The notes: a model not told the origin generated them from the letters alone. A DNA stretch of 64,000 bases from Streptomyces sp. Q6 (GCF_036967205.1 NZ_CP146022.1:3534001-3598000), one strand, 5' to 3'. Positions 22,992-30,871 are shown, counted from the first letter of the stretch. Program-made: numbers and translations.

Positions 22992-23372
22992 TCACGAGAA
23001 GCGCCGCAGGACGTCCTTCCAGTCCAGTGGCAGTTCGTCGGTGGTCGTCCGCCAGGTGCGGAAGGCGGAGTCCTTCATCTGTCCGCGCAGGCCCGCCGCG
23101 ATCGGGCCGTGCGGCGCCGAGGCCGCGAAGGCCTTGAGCGCCTCGGGCGACTCCCAGACGGACAGCGTCCAGAAGGTGCGCCGGAAGGGCGCCGCCTTCA
23201 AGGTGGCCCCGTAGGCGCCGGGTGCGCGTCCCACCTGGCGCCAGATGGTGGGCGTACGGAGGAGGAACTTCAGGGCGCCCCACAGGGTGCGGGTCTCGAA
23301 GCGGGAGGCGAAGACCGTGGCCTCCGCGCGCGCGGGCGGCGTGTTCGGAACGGTCCAGGGCAGTGTCGGCAC
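22992..23372 (-). CDS. Small DUF3291 / monooxygenase-like protein
   Basis: A 126-residue protein, start GTG 23372 behind AAGGGAACCC. It has the dimeric alpha-beta barrel look of antibiotic-biosynthesis-monooxygenase-like or DUF3291 proteins, with a conserved FWTLSVWESPEALKAFAAS core at about residues 65-85 and SAFRTWRTTTDELPLDWKDV at the end. Function is unknown; relatives are often annotated as heme-degrading or quinol monooxygenases without proof. It lies 61 bp upstream of murB on the same strand and 61 bp downstream of the MFS gene. Confidence 0.7.
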   Translation of the reverse strand: MPTLPWTVPNTPPARAEATVFASRFETRTLWGALKFLLRTPTIWRQVGRAPGAYGATLKAAPFRRTFWTLSVWESPEALKAFAASAPHGPIAAGLRGQMKDSAFRTWRTTTDELPLDWKDVLRRFS

Positions 23373-23433
23373 GACGGGTTCCCTTCCATGTACGGATGTA
23401 CGGGCACGGGTGACGGGCGGACGTGCGGGGGTG

Positions 23434-24864
23434 TCAGACGCTTTCCAGGACCGGGGCGGACTCGGCGTCGCGCACGACGGCCGTGGTGCGCCGGGCCCGC
23501 GGGATGAGCAGCGCGGCGACGCCCGCCACGGCCACCAGGGCGGAGCCGACCCACAGCGCGGGCTCGATGCCGTCCACGAAGTGCTGCGCGGAGTCGTAGC
23601 CGCCCCGCGCCGAGAAGATCGACGACATGATCGCGATGCCGAGCGCTCCGCCGACCTCGCGCAGCGCGTTGTTGGCGCCCGACGCGATGCCCTGCTCGTG
23701 TTCACGGACGCTGGACATGACCAGGTGGGAGGCGGGCGCGAAGTACAGGGACATGCCCACACCGCTGATGATCAGGGCCGGCAGTTGAGCGGCGTACGAG
23801 ACGTCGGCGGCGACCACGGAGGCGAACCAGCCGAGTCCGACGGCCTGGAGGAAGAGTCCCGCGGCCACGACCGGGCGGCCGCCGATCCGGTCGGCCAGGA
23901 TTCCGGCGATCGGCGCGACGAGCATCGGCATGCCGGTCCACGGCAGCATCCGCAGGCCCGCCTCGGTCGGCGAGTAGCCGAGCACGCCCTGCATGAACTG
24001 GCTGAGCAGGAAGATCGATCCGAACATCCCGAGGAACATCAGCAGGCTCGCGGTGTTGATCCCGGAGAAGGCGCGGGAGCGGAAGAGCCGCATGGGGAGC
24101 ATGGGGTTCTCGCTGCGGATGCCGTGGCGCACGAACCCGACGAGCAGGGCGGCGCCCGCGAACATGGCGGTCAGTACGAGGGTGTCGGTCCAGCCGACGA
24201 TGGGGGCGCGGACCAGCCCGTAGACGATCCCGAAGAGGCCACCGCTGGCCAGCACGGTGCCGGCGACGTCGAGCCGGGCACCGGAGCCGTAGGACTCCTT
24301 CAGGCGCAGCCGGGCGAGCGGGAGCAGGGCGAGGCCGAGCGGGACGTTCAGCCAGAAGATCCAGTGCCAGGAGACGTGCTCGGTCAGGCTGCCGCCGATG
24401 AGCGGCCCCGAGGCGACGGCGAGACCGTTGACGGCGCCCCAGATGCCGTAGGCCATCCCGCGCTTGGCGACCGGGACGGCCGCGGTCAGCAGGGTCAGGG
24501 TGAGCGGCATCATGATCGCGGCGCCGACACCCTGCACCGCGCGTGCGGCGATCAGCGAGTCGATGCCGGGCGCCATGGCCGCCGCGGCGGACGCCCCGGT
24601 GAAGACGGTGAGCCCGACGAGGAAGAGCCTCCTGCGGCCGAACCGGTCGCCGAGCGCCGCGCCGAACATGAGCAGGACGGCGAAGGTGAGCGTGTAGGCG
24701 CTGACCGTCCACTCCAGGTCGTCCAGAGCGCCGCCGAGGTCCTCGCGGATGGACGGCAGGGCGGTGGTGACGACGAGGTTGTCGAGAGCCGCCATGAATC
24801 CGGCGACGCTGGTGATGACGAGGGCCCAGACCGCTCCCCCGCGCTGTGTTGGCTGCTGTGACAT
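23434..24864 (-). CDS. MFS transporter, DHA2 (EmrB/QacA) family
   Basis: A 476-residue drug:proton antiporter with about 14 hydrophobic segments. Motif A is GDRFGRRRLFLVG after TM2, motif C-like glycines follow in TM5, and DNLVVTTALPSIREDLGG near the start is typical of the DHA2 family. It probably exports a hydrophobic toxic compound. It starts at ATG 24864 behind AAGGGGAAGCG and follows its likely regulator, a TetR gene, after 91 bp. A palindrome (24887-24906) in this gap is the likely operator. Confidence 0.9.
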   Translation of the reverse strand: MSQQPTQRGGAVWALVITSVAGFMAALDNLVVTTALPSIREDLGGALDDLEWTVSAYTLTFAVLLMFGAALGDRFGRRRLFLVGLTVFTGASAAAAMAPGIDSLIAARAVQGVGAAIMMPLTLTLLTAAVPVAKRGMAYGIWGAVNGLAVASGPLIGGSLTEHVSWHWIFWLNVPLGLALLPLARLRLKESYGSGARLDVAGTVLASGGLFGIVYGLVRAPIVGWTDTLVLTAMFAGAALLVGFVRHGIRSENPMLPMRLFRSRAFSGINTASLLMFLGMFGSIFLLSQFMQGVLGYSPTEAGLRMLPWTGMPMLVAPIAGILADRIGGRPVVAAGLFLQAVGLGWFASVVAADVSYAAQLPALIISGVGMSLYFAPASHLVMSSVREHEQGIASGANNALREVGGALGIAIMSSIFSARGGYDSAQHFVDGIEPALWVGSALVAVAGVAALLIPRARRTTAVVRDAESAPVLESV

Positions 24865-24886
24865 CGCTTCCCCTTGAGATCCCTGG

Positions 24887-24906
24887 GTTAGTTATTGATG
24901 ACTAAC
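24887..24906. promoter_or_regulatory. Palindromic TetR operator candidate upstream of the MFS gene
   Basis: GTTAGT-TATTGATG-ACTAAC has perfect 6-bp arms. The same GTTAGT half-site returns upstream of the TetR gene (25519-25538), which supports both as targets of the TetR encoded between them. Confidence 0.6.
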
Positions 24907-24955
24907 TTTCGCGGGCACAAAAGTGCGCGCCCCCGTGACACGTGCGCTGCGCCTG

Positions 24956-25510
24956 TTACTCGGACTGCGACGGCTGGAAGCAGCCGGCCCAGACCCGGTG
25001 GTCGGGCGGGAAGCCCATCGACACCAGGACATTGATCAACATCCCTTCGGCGAGGAAGTTGGTCGTCTCCTCGACGTCCGCCCCCATCGCCAGCAGGATC
25101 GTGTCGTACATCTCCATCCACAGGCGACGGATCTCGGCGCCGAACTCCGCTTCACCGGACGCTTCGGCGGCGGCCACCGCCACGTAGATCTGCATCTGCA
25201 TGAGCAGCATGTCGGGCTCGTCGGAGATGAGCGACAAGTAGGCACCGCCCAAGGCCTCTTCGACCTTGGCCCCCTCCAGCCCCTCGGCCGCCTTCCGGAA
25301 CACCTCGGTGGTGCTCTCGCAGCAATGCCGGGCCGCCGCGAGGAAGATGGCCTGCTTGCCCGGGAAGAGCCGGAAGAGGTACGGCTGCGAGACGCCCACG
25401 CGCTTGGCGATCGCCTCGGTGGACGTGCCCCTGTAGCCGCCGCGGGCGAACTCGATCATCGCCGCGCGAATGACGCTCTCGCGCCGCTCCTCCGCACTCA
25501 TCCTGACCAT
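24956..25510 (-). CDS. TetR family transcriptional regulator
   Basis: A 184-residue TetR. The helix-turn-helix is GYRGTSTEAIAKRVGVSQPY (residues about 26-45) followed by LFRLFPGKQAIF. It starts at ATG 25510 with no clear RBS; ATG 25501 is the alternative. It lies directly upstream of the DHA2 exporter on the same strand, with palindromes before both genes, so it most likely represses the exporter and itself and responds to a compound that the exporter removes. Confidence 0.9.
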   Translation of the reverse strand: MVRMSAEERRESVIRAAMIEFARGGYRGTSTEAIAKRVGVSQPYLFRLFPGKQAIFLAAARHCCESTTEVFRKAAEGLEGAKVEEALGGAYLSLISDEPDMLLMQMQIYVAVAAAEASGEAEFGAEIRRLWMEMYDTILLAMGADVEETTNFLAEGMLINVLVSMGFPPDHRVWAGCFQPSQSE

Positions 25511-25518
25511 GCGACAAA

Positions 25519-25538
25519 GTTAGTGGCCAATCACTATC
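25519..25538. promoter_or_regulatory. Operator candidate upstream of the TetR gene
   Basis: GTTAGTGGCCAATCACTATC contains TAGTG-GCCAAT-CACTA (5-bp arms) and shares GTTAGT with the site at 24887-24906. It starts 8 bp upstream of the TetR start codon. Confidence 0.5.
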
Positions 25539-25559
25539 TAAGTCAACCCCTGGATACGC

Positions 25560-25593
25560 GTAAGGGGCGCCGCTCCATGGAGGGCACCCCTTA
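25560..25593 (-). terminator. Terminator downstream of hadB
   Basis: GTAAGGGG-C-GCC pairs with GGC-A-CCCCTTAC (11 pairs and one mismatch) around a short loop, 30 bp after the hadB stop. It separates the had group from the TetR regulator. Confidence 0.65.
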
Positions 25594-25622
25594 CCTGCGT
25601 CTACGGGGAACGAAGACGGCGA

Positions 25623-26051
25623 TCAGACCAGCTGAACGACCGCCCGCGACATGCCGAGGACCTTCTGCCCCGCGCACAGGGCGACGAGGTCGACCCGCAC
25701 GCGGTTGTCGTCGAGCTTGGCCGCGACCTTGGCGCTGACCTCGATCTCGGCACCCTTGTCGTCGTTCGGGACGACGACGGGCTTCGTGAAGCGCACGCCG
25801 TACTCGACGACGGCGGCCGGATCCTGGACCCAGTCCGTGACGACGCGGATCGCCTCGGCCATGGTGAACATGCCGTGCGCGATCACGTCGGGCAGGCCGA
25901 CCTCGACCGCGAACTTCTCGTTCCAGTGGATCGGGTTGAAGTCACCGGAAGCGCCCGCGTACTGCACGAGCGTGGCGCGCGTCACGGAGAACGTCTGCGC
26001 CGGCAGCTCGGTGCCGACCTCGACGTCCGCGTACTTGATGGTCGTCGCCAT
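25623..26051 (-). CDS. MaoC-family (R)-specific hydratase, HadB-like
   Basis: A 142-residue hot-dog-fold protein with the hydratase-2 signature YAGASGDFNPIHWNEKFA (catalytic Asp and His, residues about 32-50) and GMFTMAEAIRVVTDW. It starts at ATG 26051 and follows the HadA-like partner with a 2-bp gap. In mycobacteria HadA and HadB form a (3R)-hydroxyacyl-ACP dehydratase of the mycolic-acid FAS-II; streptomycetes make no mycolic acids, so the substrate here is not known. The pair is likely one heterodimeric enzyme. Confidence 0.85.
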   Translation of the reverse strand: MATTIKYADVEVGTELPAQTFSVTRATLVQYAGASGDFNPIHWNEKFAVEVGLPDVIAHGMFTMAEAIRVVTDWVQDPAAVVEYGVRFTKPVVVPNDDKGAEIEVSAKVAAKLDDNRVRVDLVALCAGQKVLGMSRAVVQLV

Positions 26052-26053
26052 GA

Positions 26054-26506
26054 TCAGGCCTCCTCTGCGGCGCGCGAGACGAGCTTGGTCCAGGCGGTCA
26101 CGACGTGCTCGCCGGCTTCGTCGTGGACCTCGCCGCGGACGTCGATGATGTCGTTGCCCGCGAGCGACTTGATGGCCTCGATGGTCGAGGTCACGGAGAG
26201 TCGATCGCCGGCCCGCACCGGACGCGTGTACGCGAACTTCTGGTCACCGTGCACGACCCGGCTGTAGTCGAGCCCGAGCTCCGGGTCGTGGACGACGTCG
26301 CCCGCGGCCTTGAAGGTGATCGCGAACACAAAAGTGGGCGGGGCGATCACGTCGGAGTGACCGAGCTGACGCGCGGCCTCACGGTCGACGTAGGCGGGGT
26401 TGGCGTCCCCCACCGCCTCGGCGAACTCGCGGATCTTCTCCCGGCCGACCTCGTACGGGGCGGTGGGCGGGTAGGTCCGCCCCACGAAGGACTGGTCGAG
26501 CGCCAT
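26054..26506 (-). CDS. UPF0336 / HadA-like MaoC dehydratase subunit
   Basis: A 150-residue N-terminal MaoC-type (FAS1_DH) hot-dog protein. It has the family segments MALDQSFVGRTYPPTAPYEV, VGDANPAYVDREAARQLGHS and VIAPPTFVFAITFKA. The usual catalytic Asp-His pair is not complete here, so catalysis would lie in the HadB-like partner. The start ATG 26506 follows GGAGGTACC; the frame continues upstream but lacks coding character and includes the rpmG terminator. Confidence 0.85.
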   Translation of the reverse strand: MALDQSFVGRTYPPTAPYEVGREKIREFAEAVGDANPAYVDREAARQLGHSDVIAPPTFVFAITFKAAGDVVHDPELGLDYSRVVHGDQKFAYTRPVRAGDRLSVTSTIEAIKSLAGNDIIDVRGEVHDEAGEHVVTAWTKLVSRAAEEA

Positions 26507-26550
26507 GGACTCGGTACCTCCTGGGTGTGAGAACAGGGTGGATGAACGAC

Positions 26551-26582
26551 GCGAGGCCGCCCCCCAAAGGGGACGGCCTCGC
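26551..26582 (-). terminator. Terminator downstream of rpmG
   Basis: GCGAGGCCG pairs with CGGCCTCGC and the stem tip is CCCC-AAA-GGGG. It lies 14 bp after the rpmG stop and 45 bp before the HadA-like start, so expression of the dehydratase pair depends on read-through or on its own start site. Confidence 0.8.
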
Positions 26583-26595
26583 ATACGAGCCTTAT

Positions 26596-26760
26596 TTATC
26601 GCGTTTCACGATGCGCGGTGTGCGCATTGCAACGCGGGCAGTGCTTCTTCATCTCCAGTCGATCCGGGTCGTTACGCCGGTTCTTCTTGGTGATGTAGTT
26701 CCGCTCCTTGCACTCCACGCAGGCCAGCGTGATCTTCGGGCGGACGTCGGTGGCAGCCAC
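26596..26760 (-). CDS. rpmG: 50S ribosomal protein L33
   Basis: A 54-residue bL33, zinc-containing type, with two CxxC pairs ([10 protein letters not shown] and [13 protein letters not shown]). The start is GTG 26760 behind AAGGAGCACTCAC. Zinc-containing (C+) and zinc-free (C-) L33 paralogues are exchanged under Zur control in streptomycetes; this copy is C+. It is the constitutive one by position, next to tRNA-Met and tRNA-Thr. Confidence 0.95.
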   Translation of the reverse strand: MAATDVRPKITLACVECKERNYITKKNRRNDPDRLEMKKHCPRCNAHTAHRETR

Positions 26761-26851
26761 GTGAGTGCTCCTTGACGAACGGATGGGACAGGGTTGTACG
26801 CATAAAAGAGTAGCCGATCGAAGGACCGACCCCACAATCGGCTACTGTCAG

Positions 26852-26924
26852 TAGCGGTGACCGGACTTGAACCGGTGACACAGCGATTATGAGCCGCTTG
26901 CTCTACCGACTGAGCTACACCGCT
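26852..26924 (-). tRNA. tRNA-Met (anticodon CAT, elongator)
   Basis: A 73-nt cloverleaf. The acceptor AGCGGTG/CACCGCT is perfect, the D-arm is AGCTCAGTCGGTAGAGC, the anticodon loop is CTCATAA and the T-arm contains GGTTCAAGTCC. The A1-U72 pair and the full acceptor pairing point to elongator Met rather than initiator. Confidence 0.93.
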
Positions 26925-26958
26925 GTGATGCTCACGCTGCGAACGACGTGTGCACCAG

Positions 26959-27031
26959 AGCCCCAATGCGGAATCGAACCGCAGACCTTCTCCTTACCAT
27001 GGAGACGCTCTACCGACTGAGCTATTGGGGC
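26959..27031 (-). tRNA. tRNA-Thr (anticodon GGT)
   Basis: A 73-nt cloverleaf. The acceptor GCCCCAA/TTGGGGC is perfect, the anticodon stem TCTCC/GGAGA encloses ATGGTAA with anticodon GGT, and the T-arm contains GGTTCGATTCC. It lies 34 bp upstream of tRNA-Met, and the two are probably one transcript. Confidence 0.95.
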
Positions 27032-27042
27032 GAGCGAGGAAG

Positions 27043-27072
27043 ACATTACACGGTTGCGCGCCGATCGCCCAA
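27043..27072 (-). promoter_or_regulatory. Candidate promoter of tRNA-Thr/tRNA-Met/rpmG
   Basis: TTGGGC (27072-27067) and TAATGT (27048-27043) are 18 bp apart, ending 12 bp before tRNA-Thr. The remaining bases to 27259 contain nothing recognisable and must hold the amidohydrolase promoter. Confidence 0.5.
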
Positions 27073-27259
27073 ATCCGTTTCGCGCGCCCGGCACCAGGGC
27101 AGGGCAGCGCCTTTGCCCGCACGGCACTTGAGCCCCTCGGACCCCATCAGTACGACTATTGCGCCCTTCCGCGAAGCTCCCCCGCCGCCGTCCTAGGCTC
27201 GTCCCACTCTGCGTGATCTTGCACGCGCCACGAGTCTTCGACGAGCCCTCTGGAGCGCG

Positions 27260-28546
27260 ATGGCCGACAGCCCGCCGCAGCAGCCCCCTCCCTCCGGGTC
27301 CGCGGGCCCGTCGGGCCCGTCCGGCGACGACGCGGGGCCGGACGGCTCCGGCCTGCTGCTGTGCGGGGCGCGGCTCACCGACGGCAGGACCGTGGACGTA
27401 CGGCTCGGCGGTGGACGCATCGAGGCGGTCGGCACCGCCGGCAGCCTCACCGCCTCCGTGCCGCGCGTGGACCTCTCCGGCCACCTCCTGCTGCCCGCAC
27501 CCGTCGAACCGCACGCACACGGCGACACAGCTCTGTCGGCGGACGGCGAGGGCCCGGTCTCGTACGCCGCCGAGGACGTCCAACGGCGGGCCACCGAGGC
27601 TTCCTTGTTGCAGCTCGGGCACGGGGCCACCGCGCTGCGCTCCCATGTGCGGATCGGTGACATGGAGGGGCTCGGTTCGATGGAGGCCGTGCTTCAGGCG
27701 CGGCGTTCGCTGGTGGGGCTCGCGGATCTGCGGGCGGTGGCGATGCCGCGGCTGCTGACCGGGCTCGCCGGGGCGGACGGACTCGCCATGTTGCGGGACG
27801 CCGTGAAGATGGGCGCTTCTGTAGTGGGCGGGTGTCCCGATCTGGACCCCGACCCAACGGGCTACGTGGAGGCGGTGCTTGAGGTCGCCGCCGAGCACGG
27901 CTGCCCGGTCGACCTGCACACGGACGGCGCGGATCCGGCCCGGCTCGGGCGGCTCGCGGCGGCCGCGGGCGGGCTGCACACCGGCGTCGCCGTCGGGCCG
28001 CTCGGAGCGCTCGCGCGCCAGCCCGGTGAGGCGGCGCGGCGGGTCGTCGACCGGCTCGCGACAGCCGGGGTGACGGTGGTCTGCCTGCCGCAGGGCGGGT
28101 GCGCGGGCGTCGACGTGCGGGGCATCGCGCCGGTGCGGTTGTTGCGGGCGGCCGGGGTGCGCGTGGCCGCGGGCAGCGGGGCGCTGCGGGACGTGTCGAA
28201 CCCGGTGGGCCGGGGCGATCCGCTGGAGGCCGCCTACTTGCTGGCGTCGCAGTACGGGATGCGGGCCGAGGACGCGTACGCGGCGGTGAGTTCGTCGGCG
28301 AGGGCGGCCCTCGGGCTGCCCGAGGTGCGCGTGGAGGCCGGGTTCCCGGCCGAGCTGCTCGCGGTGCGCGGCGATCGGCTGTCGGGGGCGCTCTCGCTCG
28401 CGTACAGCCGGATCGTGGTGCATCGGGGGCGGGTCGTGGCACGGACGAGTGCGGTACGGGAGTACTGCGACTCGGCGGTGGCCGTGGCGCTCGATCTGCC
28501 GCGGCAGGGGCGGGCCGCCAAGTACGGGGGCGGCGGGCAGGCTTGA
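27260..28546 (+). CDS. Cytosine-deaminase-like amidohydrolase (metal site incomplete)
   Basis: A 428-residue amidohydrolase-superfamily protein, start ATG 27260 behind GGAGCGCG. The first metal motif is kept as VEPHAHGDT (the CodA family has HxH there), and VDLHTDGADP keeps the next His. The late motif where CodA has GHDDVFDP reads GSGALRDVSNPVG, so the metal/catalytic Asp is not in place. The protein may have another substrate or be non-catalytic. It is the first gene of the accessory stretch after tRNA-Thr and is followed by a 12-bp bidirectional terminator. Confidence 0.75.
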   Translation: MADSPPQQPPPSGSAGPSGPSGDDAGPDGSGLLLCGARLTDGRTVDVRLGGGRIEAVGTAGSLTASVPRVDLSGHLLLPAPVEPHAHGDTALSADGEGPVSYAAEDVQRRATEASLLQLGHGATALRSHVRIGDMEGLGSMEAVLQARRSLVGLADLRAVAMPRLLTGLAGADGLAMLRDAVKMGASVVGGCPDLDPDPTGYVEAVLEVAAEHGCPVDLHTDGADPARLGRLAAAAGGLHTGVAVGPLGALARQPGEAARRVVDRLATAGVTVVCLPQGGCAGVDVRGIAPVRLLRAAGVRVAAGSGALRDVSNPVGRGDPLEAAYLLASQYGMRAEDAYAAVSSSARAALGLPEVRVEAGFPAELLAVRGDRLSGALSLAYSRIVVHRGRVVARTSAVREYCDSAVAVALDLPRQGRAAKYGGGGQA

Positions 28547-28598
28547 GCGGGCCCGCGTGGGGCCCGCTCGGGCGGCCATGGTCGGACCGGGTGGCTCG

Positions 28599-28628
28599 GC
28601 CGGCTCAGGCGCCTTGGCCTGAGCCGGC
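28599..28628. terminator. Bidirectional terminator
   Basis: GCCGGCTCAGGC and GCCTGAGCCGGC form a 12-bp perfect stem with a 6-nt loop between the convergent amidohydrolase and lipoprotein genes. Confidence 0.85.
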
Positions 28629-28632
28629 GCAC

Positions 28633-28756
28633 GGCCGGACCAGGTGCTTGGCCGGACCAGGTGCTTGGCCGGATCTAGAGGGCCTTTTGCAGTCCTCTAT
28701 AGGCGTCCGAAAGTCCTCCTGGGCCTCTGGAAGTCCTCTGGAAGTCTGGAAGTCCT
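28633..28756. repeat. Short tandem repeats between convergent genes
   Basis: A 17-bp unit (GGCCGGACCAGGTGCTT) occurs twice in a row plus 7 bp (28633-28673). It is followed by several degenerate copies of GGAAGTCCTCT (about 28685-28756) that run up to the lipoprotein stop. They are probably slippage-born and lie after the terminator. Confidence 0.7.
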
Positions 28757-29893
28757 CTAGAAGTCCTCGTCGAGCGAGTCGAAGCCCTCGGCGTCCGCGG
28801 AGCCGCCGCCGGACAGGAGGCCCGACAGAAGCTCGTCGGCGGGCATTTCGGTGGCGCCGGCCGGGGCCTTGATGACGCTCGCCTCGCCGAACTTCACGTA
28901 GAGCGGGACCTTCACGCCCCGGGCGTCGTCCGCGAGCGTCGCGACATCCAGGGAGACGCGGGTCAGAGCGCCGTCCTTGATGGCGAAGTCGACGGCGACC
29001 TTCTTGTTCGGCGCGTCCTTCAGGTCCTTGGCGGTGGGCAGTTCGGCGCCTTCGGGCAGGTCGTCGACCACAGGGCGCAGTCGGTCGAAGAGGTCGGTCA
29101 GGAGGGTGCGGAAGGGCGCCTTGGCGACGACGTGGTCGGTGCCGTCCTTACTGCCCATGTCCTTGAAGGTGACGTTGCGTTGCAGGGCACCGCGCACCGC
29201 CTTCATGATTTTCTTCTGGGTGGCGGCGTCCAGGGACTCCGAGGACTCCTTCTTGCTGCTCGCGGCGGCGCCGCTCTCCTTCAGGCCTTCGGCGAGGTCC
29301 TCCGTCTTGAACTTGACCCACTTGCCCTCGATCACCTCCTTGAGGGCGCCCGCCTCGTCCGGCAGTTCGTCGGCGGTGGGCGCGGGGAAGTCCGCGAGCT
29401 TCGAGAAGACCTTCACGTTCATGCGGTAGTACGCGTAGTCACCGACGAGCCGGTATTCGGCCAGCACCCCGTCGGGCACCGTCACCTTCATGCCCGCGCT
29501 GACGAGGTCCTTCGCGCCGGAATCCTCCAGCGGCTTCTTCGACCGTACGGAGAAGCTGATGCGGGACTTCGTGAGCGCCTTCGCGACCTTCGGCGGGAGC
29601 GGCTCGTCATCGGTCTGGCCCGCGAGTTTCGTGAGCGCGGCGGGCGAGGCGTCGAGGCCCAACTCCAGCGACAGGGAGTTGCGTTCGCCCAGCTTGTCGG
29701 CCGCGCGGTCGATCTTCTGAGCCGCCGTGAGGTTCTCGACGGTGCCGCAGGCCGCGGTCGTCGCGAGCAGCAGGGCGGCGCAGCCCGCCGCGGTGAGGGT
29801 GGTGGTACGTATGACGTTGATGACAGGCTCCCCGTGTGCGGCCGCGGGGCCTGGTTGGCACCACGGTGCCTGTTCGACCTGTGAGTCGCCCAT
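28757..29893 (-). CDS. Putative LppX-like lipoprotein with unclear start codon
   Basis: The signal peptide is visible from residue INVIRTTTLTAAGCAALLLA to the lipobox TTAACG. The mature part of about 330 residues resembles other streptomycete LppX_LprAFG-like lipoproteins (YRLVGDYAYYRMNVKVFSKL; DDARGVKVPLYVKFGEASVI) and ends in an acidic tail. There is no ATG, GTG, TTG or CTG at the expected place. A good SD (GGGGAG) stands 6 nt before an ATC at 29821. The nearest proper start is ATG 29893, used here, which lacks an SD and adds a 24-residue lead. It is divergent from the SDR gene at 29939. Confidence 0.7.
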   Translation of the reverse strand: MGDSQVEQAPWCQPGPAAAHGEPVINVIRTTTLTAAGCAALLLATTAACGTVENLTAAQKIDRAADKLGERNSLSLELGLDASPAALTKLAGQTDDEPLPPKVAKALTKSRISFSVRSKKPLEDSGAKDLVSAGMKVTVPDGVLAEYRLVGDYAYYRMNVKVFSKLADFPAPTADELPDEAGALKEVIEGKWVKFKTEDLAEGLKESGAAASSKKESSESLDAATQKKIMKAVRGALQRNVTFKDMGSKDGTDHVVAKAPFRTLLTDLFDRLRPVVDDLPEGAELPTAKDLKDAPNKKVAVDFAIKDGALTRVSLDVATLADDARGVKVPLYVKFGEASVIKAPAGATEMPADELLSGLLSGGGSADAEGFDSLDEDF

Positions 29894-29938
29894 ATGGTTG
29901 CGCGGTGAACCGCCCGTACCGGGCGTACCGTCGGAAGC

Positions 29939-30595
29939 ATGCGCATTGTCATCGCTGGTGGTCATGGTCAGATCGCGCTGCGGCTCGAGCGTCTGCTCTC
30001 CGCGCGCGGGGACGAGGTGTCGGGCATCATCCGCAAGGCCGAGCAGGGCGACGACCTTCGGGCGGCCGGTGCGGAGCCGGTCCTGTGCGATCTCGAGTCG
30101 GCGTCCGTCGAGGAGGTCGCGGCCCATCTCCAGGGCGCGGACGCGGCCGTCTTCGCGGCGGGCGCGGGTCCGGGCAGCGGGGCCGACCGCAAGGACACCG
30201 TGGACCGGGACGCCGCCGTGCTCTTCGCGGACGCGGCGGAGCGGGCCGGGGTGCGGCGGTACGTCGTGGTGTCGTCGATGGGCGCGGACGCCGCGCATCA
30301 GGGCGACGACATCTTCGACGTGTACCTGCGGGCCAAGGGCGCCGCGGACGACGACGTGCGCCGTCGCAGCGGCCTGGACTGGACGATCCTGCGGCCCGGT
30401 CAGCTGACGAACGACGCCGGCAAGGGGCTCGTCCGTCTGGAGGCGTCGACCGGGCGCGGTCCTGTGCCGCGCGACGACGTGGCCGCGGTCCTGGCGGAGC
30501 TGGTGGACTCGACCGCCACGGCCGGCCTGACCCTGGAGCTCATCTCCGGGTCGACGCCGGTGACCGTGGCGGTGAAGTCGGTCGCCGGGAACTGA
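29939..30595 (+). CDS. NAD(P)-binding SDR-type protein
   Basis: A 218-residue atypical SDR. The N-terminal MRIVIAGGHGQIALRLERLL carries the glycine-rich loop GGHGQIA of the SDR_a5 group. VRRYVVVSSMGAD marks the Ser strand, and DWTILRPGQLTNDAGKG is the usual motif after the active site. No Tyr-x-x-x-Lys pair is evident, as often in this group. Substrate and partners are unknown. It is divergent from the lipoprotein gene (45 bp to its ATG) and converges on the RiPP-type operon. Confidence 0.85.
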   Translation: MRIVIAGGHGQIALRLERLLSARGDEVSGIIRKAEQGDDLRAAGAEPVLCDLESASVEEVAAHLQGADAAVFAAGAGPGSGADRKDTVDRDAAVLFADAAERAGVRRYVVVSSMGADAAHQGDDIFDVYLRAKGAADDDVRRRSGLDWTILRPGQLTNDAGKGLVRLEASTGRGPVPRDDVAAVLAELVDSTATAGLTLELISGSTPVTVAVKSVAGN

Positions 30596-30648
30596 TCCCC
30601 GTACCGAGCGATGCGGGAGCCCCGCGATCCACGTCCCGCGAGGCAAGG

Positions 30649-30867
30649 TCAGAACAGCGGCATCTGGCCCGGGACGTGCGGGACCACGTATCCGTCGAGG
30701 GCGTCCTGCACGGCCCCCAGCTGGGCCTGTCGGCGGGAGCCGGGGCAGGAGACGAGTTCGCCCGCCGCGCGGGCGCCGGGTGGGTCGTGGCGGGCGAAGC
30801 GGCCTGCGACGACGGCGATCTCGCGACGGCACTCGGGGCAGTTTCGGCGGCGGGACGTGGTCGACAT
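30649..30867 (-). CDS. Small zinc-ribbon-like protein, last gene of the RiPP-type operon
   Basis: A 72-residue basic protein starting at ATG 30867 (MSTTSRRRNCPECRREIAVV). It has one CxxC knuckle and GRFARHDPPGARAAGELVSC with a further His and Cys, so a small zinc-binding fold is likely. It starts 4 bp after the MFS stop and is therefore translated in the same unit. Similar short proteins are common in streptomycetes without known function, so membership in the peptide pathway is only positional. Confidence 0.6.
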   Translation of the reverse strand: MSTTSRRRNCPECRREIAVVAGRFARHDPPGARAAGELVSCPGSRRQAQLGAVQDALDGYVVPHVPGQMPLF

Positions 30868-30871
30868 GGGT

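Noticed and set aside
29894-30832. Upstream extension of the lipoprotein frame to 30832 (691 codons in total)
   Set aside because: It runs antisense through the SDR gene and lacks coding character; the lipoprotein signal peptide begins near 29821.
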